Part shown: positions 12,243 to 20,611 of the stretch, piece after piece
Numbering within the stretch: the first letter of the stretch is position 1
Layout: every line of letters starts with the position of its first letter
From: Lytechinus variegatus
Taxonomy: Eukaryota > Echinodermata > Echinoidea > Temnopleuroida > Toxopneustidae
Assembly: GCF_018143015.1 (NCBI RefSeq)
Contig: NC_054742.1
Coordinates: 15,297,632-15,361,631, forward strand
Reading direction: 5' to 3'
Length of the DNA stretch: 64,000 nucleotides
The notes under the pieces: generated by a model
What the model was told of the DNA's origin: nothing
Seen by the model: the letters and a program-made list of their open reading frames with translations, nothing else
Database searches by the model: none
Position numbers and translations under genes: made by a program

Positions 12243-12960
12243 TCTTACAAAGAGTTACGATTGATCAATCGCAACTATGGACAGCCAGCGATGTTAACAT
12301 CTATAATGCATATTTGTTCAAAATATTTTCTAGCTGTGAATTAGACAGCTGGCAGCCGTCTGTTTCGAGTTTTTTAACATTTAAAAAAAAATTTTTCCTC
12401 GTACACAGACGGCTTGCTATCGTGCAGCCACCATTAAGGGACTTGCAATGCAAAATCCCCCCGTCGGGGCTCTCCAATTTTTGTCTTTAATGAATACAAA
12501 TTTTGAAAATTAATGCGACAAAAATGCAAATTTATATTCCCTCTTGGCATTAATTGCCCCAAAACGGAGAAAAATGAAGTTAAAAGGAACAAAAACAGTG
12601 ACTTACCTCGGCTGTCGCGCAAATTCACTTCCCTGTTTTATCCGATCTTAAGTACATAAACATATGGCCATTGAGTCCCCTGTACAGATCGCGCTAGAAC
12701 TTTGGTCTCTGTATTTGGTGAATGAAGCCAACGGAGTTCAGCTGAACAACCAACAAAACAGAGACCGAAGCTTTTGGTCTAGCTGTGAATGTGATGTATA
12801 TATTCATGCATTCATTGTTTTCTTGAAAATTCACTGCACTTTGCATAAAAAGGACATTGTGCAAATTTTTTGTAGAAAAAATATGACACTATTTTACTGG
12901 ATTTTCATAGAGTTACGATTGATTGAATCAATTGTACCTCTTTGTACAACAGGGCCCAGG
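12232..12960. mobile_element. Second MITE abutting the first, sharing its terminus
   Basis: The left end reads CCTGGGCTCCG then CTTACAAAGAGTTACGATTG (from 12232). The right end (12911-12960), read in reverse complement, begins CCTGGGCCCTG then TTGTACAAAGAGGTACAATTG. The inverted ends run about 45 bases. The interior holds a second inverted pair (AGCCGTCTGT near 12355 and ACAGACGGCT near 12404), a minus-strand splice-donor-like site near 12610 and the hairpin at 12697-12790. A fragment of a similar terminus (GTTGCAGAAAGACTTGCAAT in reverse complement) is present near 29800-29830. Confidence 0.7.
12697..12790. repeat. Short hairpin repeat, copy 1
   Basis: GGTCTCTGT (12703-12711) pairs with ACAGAGACC (12758-12766) around a loop containing GCCAACGGAGTTCAGCTGAAC. 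A second copy with the same order of words lies at 63731-63815, 51 kb away, so this is a dispersed foldback unit. Confidence 0.65.
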
Positions 12961-13692
12961 AGTGGACCGTGCAAAACGAGGGAAACATTAGGGTAGATTG
13001 GGGTCTCAATAGTAATCTTATGATTAAACAGAAATTATGCACATACCGGTACCACGTACGGTAGGACTCCATGATGATGTCTTGACATATACTTCTTCAT
13101 CATGCCTTTTCATGGAGTCTTGAATCCCTTTCCATATAGCCTTAAGAGAACCAAGTAAATACAGATGGATTCCCCTTGGAAATCCATCTTTTTTATTAAA
13201 AATCACGTAATTGGTCGTGATTTAATTTACCTCTACACCTTCCTACACCTAATACGTAGGAAGGTTTAAAAAAACAGGAAAAAACGGTGAAAAATAAAGG
13301 TTTCTTACCAGACCGATGTCGCGTAGACCTAGCCTGGGGTGTTTTGGTTAGTGAAAGTCATATACTGTACGTATGGTCACTCCCCACTAACGCCTGGATT
13401 TGCTTTACATGCCTTTCCGTAGCGGACAGGATTACCCGTGTTGAACCTAGACCTAAATCACCAATTTTAGTTTTAGTTTTTCGCCCAAAGTTATGTACAT
13501 GGGCAAGTTTTATGTTTATTCCCATTTTTAAAATTCTTTTGTACTTTTCATTCACTAAAATTATACAAATTGAAAGAAGTTAAGAGCAAGAGCGTTCACT
13601 TACCCCGTCTGTTTACTCCGCCATTTTTGTTTCTTTTGTTATTGATACCTAGATACACACGCGGTAACACGCGTGCAGAGTTGCAACTTAGA
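12961..13692 (-). promoter_or_regulatory. Possible minus-strand 5' region with several splice donors
   Basis: On the minus strand this region shows consensus-like splice donors: GTAAGTGAAC just below 13604, GTAAGAAACC just below 13310 and GTATGTGCAT just below 13044. A fourth, GTAAGTCACT, lies near 12610 in the neighbouring element. Just upstream of the first is AAAATGGCGGAG followed by an in-frame TAA, a common look for a 5' UTR exon at a promoter. No acceptor or downstream coding exon could be matched, so this may be a relic or chance. The short ORFs here (13024-13206 minus, 13287-13583 plus) have no recognisable domain. Confidence 0.2.
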
Positions 13693-13696
13693 TTTT

Positions 13697-13918
13697 AAAA
13701 ATACTTGCGTAGATGCAAGTATTTTTTTTATTCCAAGTTGGCAGTTGACTGCCAACTTGGATTAAAAAAATACTTGCACCTGCCGATAGATATCAGGAAT
13801 CGCAAAATATTTGTTTTAATCGATAAATATCATATAAATTACTTTATGATATTTATCAACCGAAACAAATATTTTACGAATGGTGATTTTAATTGACAAA
13901 TGCAAGTATTTTTTTTTT
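13697..13918. repeat. Cluster of nested perfect and near-perfect hairpins
   Basis: Four inverted pairs lie in 222 bases. AAAAATACTTGC (13697-13708) pairs with GCAAGTATTTTT (13715-13726). CCAAGTTGGCAGT (13733-13745) pairs perfectly with ACTGCCAACTTGG (13748-13760) across a two-base loop. A second AAAAATACTTGC (about 13766-13777) pairs with GCAAGTATTTTT at 13902-13913. Between those two lies a long stem: GATAAATATCATA (13822-13834) with TATGATATTTATC (13845-13857), extended outward by AAAATATTTGTTT/AAACAAATATTTT. The order is A a' B b' A C c' a'. No coding frame was found. Confidence 0.9.
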
Positions 13919-13920
13919 GC

Positions 13921-14279
13921 AAAGGACTGAATTTGTAACTTAAATGAAATGAGCCAGGAACTTCCTCCTCACTTCTGACACATCTGCATTTGCTATACTA
14001 CTGTGATTGAGCTGCAGCTTGTAAGTTTGCTATGCAATGGTGTGAGGCTTGGTACGCACGTATGCACTGGCTGGGTCCAAACATGTCAGGAAGTTTTATA
14101 GTTCTACATTTGGTGAATCTGACCTGCACATTCTGAAATAACAGAATCTCTGGATGTCCTGCTCCTAAATTGTCAACAATAACTACGGAGTGTGCTGGTA
14201 CCTTTCACTCCTTAGTAGCACAATACTTCATCTTTGTCATTGAGTTTTATTGGGTCACTATCGCATACAAGAGATAGTT
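13921..14279. other. No gene seen; probably downstream part of the hAT-like relic
   Basis: The stretch is not recognisably coding. On the minus strand it directly follows the decayed transposase at 14280-15213 and may be its more degraded continuation. Confidence 0.35.
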
Positions 14280-15213
14280 CCATGAAGTCAGATGCAAAGG
14301 CTACCACCTACTGTGTGACTTCCTTCTTCAGTATAAATGCAGAAGAGGTTATTTCACTTTGGAAAGTCTATTGAATGATGTCAACCTATTGAGGTTAAAT
14401 GGCATGAACTCAAGGTATGCTTGTGTGAAGAAATTATTCAAACTATTAAATATGGAGTCGTTAGTGTGTGTTGGGTCCTCGAGTGCAATGCTTTGGAGAT
14501 ACAGTTTCAAACCATCATACTGTTCTAATATTCTGTCAATACATGCCTTCAAAGACAACCATCACGTTTTGCCTGCCCTCAGAATTTTATGCTTTTCAAC
14601 CTCGAAGAATTCCTAAAATTTTAAGGTGACACATCGTTAACTAATTTAAAGTGAGACTATATGTTGCAACATAGATCCTGTAGAGACTTTAGCAACTCAA
14701 GGGCAGCATGAGATGAGGAAAGATGTATCAAGTGACATGAACGTTTGATTGGCAGTACCAAAGAGTACTTCCTTTTAGAAGTTGAGAGGCAGAATAATTT
14801 GAACCAAACATCACATTGCAGGTGTCTACAGCTGTGCAAAATGCGATTACATTTTCCATCGGAATGTTCTTTCTTTTCCTGTAAAAACTTCATTAATGAA
14901 ATCATGATGGGATTTGCTTTGCCATTGGGAAGACCTGTTAATCCTTTTTCTAAAATCCCAATCCAATATTCACTTTCCAAAATTTACAATGAGGTACAAA
15001 CTTTCCACTATTTATGTCATGCTTCTTTTCCAACAATGGTGAAAACAGGATCTTGCAGTCACTTATCCACAAATTTGGTGTCATAGCCCTTTCCTTACTC
15101 TTGACAGTTGAAGATGAAGAAGATGATGTACTTTCCCCTCCCACATTATCATGATGATCACCTGCTGTCAAATCACTACCATCTGCCTCTGGCTTTCACT
15201 TTCTTTTATCCAT
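14280..15213 (-). pseudogene. Decayed hAT/ZBED-like transposase
   Basis: Reading the minus strand, an ATG at 15213 opens MDKRK, then a TGA stop, then KPEADGSDLTAGDHHD and a serine-rich stretch. Next come WISDCKILFSPLLEKKHDIN, then in shifted frames GKANPIMISLMKFLQEKKEH and HAALELLKSLQ. A final block reads ILRAGKT, stop, WLSLKACIDRILEQYDGLK, then FNRLSK, stop, PLLHLY. The last block matches the RWLSL..C..R.LEQ...L.L...FNRL motif order of hAT-type transposases related to ZBED/SCAND3 proteins. Several stops and frame changes interrupt it, including TGA where the family has Arg before WLSL. It is a transposon relic or a dead domesticated copy. The family call rests on motif memory, not on a search. 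Confidence 0.65.
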
Positions 15214-16786
15214 GACAGATCTAGAAATTCAAATGAACCCAAATTTAATAGTCTTCAACTTTGTTTTCATTCAGATTTTACACTTAATAGTCTGGGACTT
15301 GATGACATTTTACTTGCAAGTAATTAGTGGTGTAGATCTTGACCAGATCCTTATGAACAAGCCATATCTAAACCAAAGAATATAACCGAGGATTTTTTAG
15401 GATATAGATCTAATTTAATTTAATTTGATTTTGGTTATAATATTTAGCCAAAGCCCAAGGCCCGGCCGAGCATCCAACCCAGGACCAGAATCAATCATGC
15501 CATTGCGTAATATCAAAATGGCATGCTATGACGTTCATGTATATGTAGGATGTGGTGCTCTGACAATCCCTGTACACAGAGATCACCAACATTAATAGTT
15601 TAAGATTATAGAGAAGTTAGATCTACATCATACATTGACTAGGCCCAGATCTAGTAATATTTCATTAATAATTTTTTTTCCCCTCAAAAGCAAATGAAAA
15701 TACATTATAATTAGTACCGGTATTTTGTCAGACAGTGTGAGGTTTATTGTTGGGAACTTTTGTAATTTTCTCTTAGATATGGCCAGGACTTTGAAAAACT
15801 TTGATCCTCACAATGAAAAAATCCAAACATAGCTAAAATGGCTTGCACGTGAAGCTCTGACTAGATACACAGCAGTCACCAGAGCGCGAAGATAAAAAAC
15901 AATAAAAATACACCTTCCGCTTGAATTGCACATCAGTCCCTCTTCCAGGGCTATAGACATTGCAGATAATGAAATCAGTTTGATACACTTTAAACACTTT
16001 AAAGCGCCTTCATTTCTTAATTCATTGTGAAAGTATAATCTTAGTAGTTTAATCCCCACAAATTATGGACGTGTATATTTCTGACAAACATTTTTGCAAT
16101 CATGCAGTAATGAGCCAAAAAATTTTAGGGGGCCAGATATGGCGTATCGTACCAAAATTATAAAAAGTTGTAAACGAGCAGAAATTTTGACATTTTTATT
16201 ACAATTTTTGTGATAGATTTCGACATAATACTCAGAATATATTTTTTCACCCTTCTCTCTTTCCATTTATTTCCTTTTTCTCTTTTTTTTGTCATGATCT
16301 TTTTTTTTGGTGTGGGGGATCATGAGAGGCCATCACATACCAAATTAGCACAATGATTCAAATGAACTTACGGGGGAGGGGGGGGATTGGCTTTCAGCCC
16401 CCTCACTATTTGCTGCGTTAATTTTATTTGACCGCTCTACTTACGTAGTTATTAGTCTCACGCGACATTTGAGACCAAATTAGTGACGCCCTGGCATGCA
16501 ACATTATGTAAGTGCATGTCAAACAAAATGTAAATATCTTGTACAAAGTCAATTTCATCTAAAATTCATAAATAAGTGATTATTCTCATTTTTATTGACA
16601 ATGGTCATTTAATTTGATTTATTTATGACTGAAATAATGTGCAAATTTTTGTCATGATCAAGGGCCAAGATCCCCCCCCCCCCCCGACTTTAAGCTCACA
16701 AAATAGCCCAGATAAGTTAGGGTGAAAAAAATTCAAATTAATCTGCAACACTTAAGAGAGTTGTTTTCTTTTTGCTTTACTTACAG
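15214..16786 (+). other. Upstream region or intron of the first zinc-finger gene; no gene seen
   Basis: The region is AT-rich with C and G runs near 16378 and 16673. It ends in a good acceptor (ttactta cag at 16777-16786). Short minus-strand ORFs (15808-16266) show no domain. At least one upstream exon of the zinc-finger gene should lie here or further left, but it could not be identified. Confidence 0.45.
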
Positions 16787-16821
16787 TTGTCCTACACTTA
16801 GAGTAATTGGTTTGCAGCAAT
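16787..16821 (+). other. 5' UTR part of the zinc-finger exon 1
   Basis: A pyrimidine-rich tract ends in ttacttacag at 16786, a consensus 3' splice site. The exon begins at 16787 and the first ATG is at 16822, so a non-coding upstream exon is expected. Confidence 0.55.
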
Positions 16822-19569
16822 ATGAGTATGGAAACTACTTCCAGAAGGTCTCGTAGGTCTGACCGCAAGCTTCCAGCCCGTTACCGTGATGATTCTATAG
16901 CAGTTTCACCAACCGCCCAGCAAAGAACAAGAACCCTTACGCAGACTAGAAAGTTAAAAGGTAAAAAATGTGTTTCAACTCTGCAATCTGTTGGTAATAT
17001 GTCATCAGTTAACACTCCTGAAAACCAAATACCAAGCTTTAAAAAGGAGCCAGATGCATTGCAGATTGAGGGTTCACCTCTCAAGGGAGATGGTAAAATC
17101 ACAAAAGAAGTGCTTCAATGTGAAACCAGTGAACATACATTTACCAAGCACAACAATTTATCCACTGAAGCTGTCATGGAAGAAGATGATGTTGACAAGA
17201 AAGTACAAATGTTAGAAGCTCAACCTCCTAGAAAAGAACGAAAAATTTGTAACATATGTGAGAAGAGCTTTGTCGACAAGTATACACTCTTGGTGCATCT
17301 CCGCACACATACAGGGGAAAGACCCTACCATTGTACTCTCTGTGACATGAAGTTCTCTCAAAGAAGCACATTACAGTTTCATATGGACACACATTCTTGT
17401 ACAAAGCATGAATGCTCTGTTTGTGGCTACAAGTTTACACAGGCAAGGAGTCTTAAGAGACACATGTATTTTCACACTGGAAATAAAGAGATGAAAAGAA
17501 AATTGGTCAACCAGGATTTGAAAAAAGTGTATGTTACTACTGTTGAGGAAGCAGGAAAGAACATGACTGAACTTTGTGATAAAAATAGGTTGTTTGTGCA
17601 GATGTATGAATGTAAATTCTGTAATAAACATTTTAAAAGAGTTGCTGAGCTGAAAGTGCATTTACGTGTACATACAAATGAGCGCCCATATTGCTGTAAA
17701 ATTTGTGGGAAATCTTTCAAGCAATTGTGTCACTTAAATGGTCATCAGAAAACTCATGACAAATCAGGAAGCTTTGCATGTATGGATTGTGGTAGCCATT
17801 TCTCTCAGTTAGAGAATCTTCAAAGGCATCAAGCTAACAAGATATGTGCGGGAGGGAAGGTATTATGTAGGAAGAGAGGTAGGCCTCGTAAAATTGTTAA
17901 TATTGAGCAGAAACATGATGAGAGCAAAGTGGTAGTCACTGATGAGACCGATATACATGTAGCTGATAACAGTTCTTCACAACAAGCTTTAGAAAATGTA
18001 CAGGTACATGAATATGTTGATGACATGAAGTCTTCAGAAGATATCAAATTTGTTGGTAGTGGCCCTTTTGTAAACAAAGAACAGTGTGCGAATGTATGTG
18101 AACTATGTGGACATGCCTTAGGAAAGAATGATCAACAACACAACTGCTCAAATGGAAATGAAGAAACAGTCTTTTGTGATATATGCAACAAGAAATTCAG
18201 GTCATTGAACTCTCTAAATGAACATTTAAAATCTCATTCCCAACATAAGCCGTACTCATGTGAAAATTGTAACAAAAGGTTCAAAACCCTGAGAAGCCAG
18301 CAGAATCATGCCGGGAGAAACTGCTGTACTGGCCATCGTCCATATCAATGTGATGCATGTGGAAAGTCCTTCATGTATTCAAGATATTTGAAGACCCATC
18401 GATGTCTTGATACGCCTGTCAAGGTTTACTCATGTGGTGATTGTGGAAAGATGTATAGGAGACGAGATCGCTTAATAGAACACATGCGTGCACATACAGG
18501 AGAGAGACCATTTGTCTGCACTATATGTGACAAAACATTCGCAAAAATTGCAAATTTTAGGTTGCATCAGCGAGTACATACAGGGGAAAAGAAATATGAA
18601 TGTTCGCATTGTAAGAAACGCTTTGCTCATAATAGTACACTCCGTTATCATGAGACTACACACAAAACTGAAAAAGCCTTCCAATGTGACCAATGTGACA
18701 AGCAGTTTCCAAGGTTGAATGCTCTTCAAGCCCATAAGCAAGTTTGCCATGTACATCGAGATGATCAAGTTACAAGGAATGGGTATATGTGTGGAAATTG
18801 TGGCAAGGTGTATCAGCATCTAAAAAGGCTGATGAAACATCACTGTGAGGCAACCAGTGGGAAACGATTTGTTTGTAAGTTTTGTTGTAAGCAGTTTGAC
18901 AGGGAGAAGCAGTTGGATGTTCATCTGCGGATACATACAGGAGAAAAGCCATATAAATGTGACAAATGTGGGAAAGGATTCTCTCAGTCTGGTGGCCTCA
19001 CAGATCACATGGTCTGCCATACTCGTGAAAAGAAGTTCCAGTGTGACCTTTGTGGTGCTAAGTTTTTACGAATGAAAAGTTTACGCAAACACAAACTTAT
19101 CATTCATACTGGTGTTGAACCACAGATCTGTAAACTCTGTGGGGCAACTTTTAAGTACTATAAAGCGTTGAAGAAACATGAGGCTATTCATGAAACGGAA
19201 TCAAGGAACTTCACAGACATCCTTGAAGACATTGAACATGCTATTAACAATGCATCAACAACACAGGTAGAACCATCAAATGAAGGTACTGTTGTGCATG
19301 TAGTTAGTGATATTGATCAGATTGACCAAGTGGCTGAAGTGGTAGTCCAGGAAGATGGAACTTGTCAAGAAGTTATCATTGCAGATCATCCAGGAGATGG
19401 CCATGTATTTCACTTATTACATGATCCAGAACAGCTTGAAATTGAGCAGAGTATCCAAGAAATTCAGATTCAGGCTCAGCTAGAGCAAGAAGTAGACATG
19501 ACACATCAGGTTTTAACTCCTGATGTTACAGCAGTAGACTATCATGAAGAAGTTGTTTCTGCATCCTAA
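16822..19569 (+). CDS. C2H2 zinc-finger protein with about 19 fingers and an AT-hook (paralogue 1)
   Basis: The product is 915 aa from ATG 16822 (a second ATG follows two codons later). Fingers 1-6 span about residues 141-335, and fingers 7-19 span about 425-790. Most are classical (CxxC...HxxxH) with TGERP/TGEKP-like linkers. Fingers 6, 9, 10 and 15 end in Cys (C2HC type). Finger 7 is degenerate and short (CELCGHALGKNDQQHNC). An extra finger-like remnant near residue 100 lacks its second Cys. An AT-hook (KRGRPRK) lies at about residues 350-356, between the two finger blocks. The N-terminus is basic. The last about 125 residues are acidic, rich in E, D, Q and V, and resemble an activation or interaction tail. 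It is likely a nuclear sequence-specific DNA-binding protein; the target is unknown. Frame and finger content are clear; a precise orthologue is not. Confidence 0.93.
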   Translation: MSMETTSRRSRRSDRKLPARYRDDSIAVSPTAQQRTRTLTQTRKLKGKKCVSTLQSVGNMSSVNTPENQIPSFKKEPDALQIEGSPLKGDGKITKEVLQCETSEHTFTKHNNLSTEAVMEEDDVDKKVQMLEAQPPRKERKICNICEKSFVDKYTLLVHLRTHTGERPYHCTLCDMKFSQRSTLQFHMDTHSCTKHECSVCGYKFTQARSLKRHMYFHTGNKEMKRKLVNQDLKKVYVTTVEEAGKNMTELCDKNRLFVQMYECKFCNKHFKRVAELKVHLRVHTNERPYCCKICGKSFKQLCHLNGHQKTHDKSGSFACMDCGSHFSQLENLQRHQANKICAGGKVLCRKRGRPRKIVNIEQKHDESKVVVTDETDIHVADNSSSQQALENVQVHEYVDDMKSSEDIKFVGSGPFVNKEQCANVCELCGHALGKNDQQHNCSNGNEETVFCDICNKKFRSLNSLNEHLKSHSQHKPYSCENCNKRFKTLRSQQNHAGRNCCTGHRPYQCDACGKSFMYSRYLKTHRCLDTPVKVYSCGDCGKMYRRRDRLIEHMRAHTGERPFVCTICDKTFAKIANFRLHQRVHTGEKKYECSHCKKRFAHNSTLRYHETTHKTEKAFQCDQCDKQFPRLNALQAHKQVCHVHRDDQVTRNGYMCGNCGKVYQHLKRLMKHHCEATSGKRFVCKFCCKQFDREKQLDVHLRIHTGEKPYKCDKCGKGFSQSGGLTDHMVCHTREKKFQCDLCGAKFLRMKSLRKHKLIIHTGVEPQICKLCGATFKYYKALKKHEAIHETESRNFTDILEDIEHAINNASTTQVEPSNEGTVVHVVSDIDQIDQVAEVVVQEDGTCQEVIIADHPGDGHVFHLLHDPEQLEIEQSIQEIQIQAQLEQEVDMTHQVLTPDVTAVDYHEEVVSAS

Positions 19570-19627
19570 AAAAAAGAAATCTGAACTGTGAATTGTTATT
19601 TGTGATAAGTTCTTTTTGCATTAGTCC

Positions 19628-19695
19628 AATAAATATGGTCATGAATGAATATGTATAATGAATATTGACATGATACATTTTCTGCATTTAATAAA
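19628..19695 (+). terminator. Polyadenylation signals of zinc-finger gene 1
   Basis: AATAAA occurs at 19628-19633 and 19690-19695, 60-125 bases after the stop codon. Either could define the mRNA 3' end. Confidence 0.6.
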
Positions 19696-20486
19696 GTTTA
19701 ACACATGTTTAAGGATTTTGGTTGAGGATTTTGGTTGCATAATCACCTCTGCACTGTGTATTATATTCCCTGCTTATTTATTAAAGGACCTCCATCATGA
19801 ACTATAACTGTACATGCACGGTTTGGTAATATAGAAATCATTTATGATACTCATTTACCTTTGTAAGATTTTGATAGAGTAAATGCCAGGCTCTTTAAAA
19901 TTCTTGTTGTCATATAGGCCTATATATATCTATTCCTATATGTTACAGTTCATGCCAATGAAAGATATAAACCAAATAAATATGGCCTTCAGAGGTTATG
20001 GTAAAATTATGTTCGTGTGACTTCCAAAACCATAGTTCAACACCCCCCCCCCCGGCAACCTTATAATTTGTTGCCTTTGATAGTAGAGCTATTATCCATG
20101 GTACAGTAAGTGTTCATTATGGTTGCTGAAAGTAATGGACTTTTGTTCCCAAACTTGCAAGTTACCTATAATTAAAGATCTACTGTATGGCATAAGGATT
20201 TCAAGACAGCATGAAATATCAAGTGAAAGTATTATAAACTTCATGTGATTTTTTTAAAATGCTTAATCTTTTTATGATTTTACGTAAATGGCTACAAACG
20301 GAATAGAAAAAAAGCAGTAAACATTTAAGACCATTTGCAATTTTTTTCCCTGTAATGTACCATGTAACAAAAATTACAATAGAGAGAAGAAAAGTATGTA
20401 GTTAAGAGATGGGTAAAATGATGAGAAGAGAAGGGTTACATTGAGGCTGATCACATCTTTACCATGTTTGCTTCTTTCCTTTCCAG
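19696..20486. other. Spacer between the two zinc-finger genes
   Basis: The spacer is AT-rich with a C run near 20042-20054. It ends in a consensus acceptor (cttctttcctttccag at 20471-20486) that opens the exon of the second zinc-finger gene. Any 5' exon or promoter of that gene should lie here or upstream; none was identified. Confidence 0.45.
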
Positions 20487-20611
20487 TGCTATGAGAATCA
20501 CACTTTGATATCTTGGAAATGGAATTCACTGTTATATCTTGAGAAAGCATAGTTCATCAAGCTTGCAGAACCAAAGGAACAAGAGCTTAGTAAAGTCATA
20601 CCAAAGATCAG
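20487..20611 (+). other. 5' UTR part of the second zinc-finger exon
   Basis: The exon opens after the acceptor at 20486. The stretch has stops in frame with the ORF, and the first ATG pair of the long ORF is at 20612 and 20615. Confidence 0.5.

Noticed and set aside
14359..15086. Plus-strand ORFs of 85 and 113 codons
   Set aside because: They are antisense to the hAT-like relic, whose minus-strand peptides show family motifs.
16807..16821. TTG start five codons upstream of the zinc-finger ATG
   Set aside because: A eukaryotic gene would use the ATG at 16822; the TTG only extends the open frame.
17371..19075. Minus-strand and alternate-frame ORFs of 60-115 codons across the zinc-finger genes
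   Set aside because: They are shadows of the C2H2 coding frame created by its regular Cys/His codon pattern.
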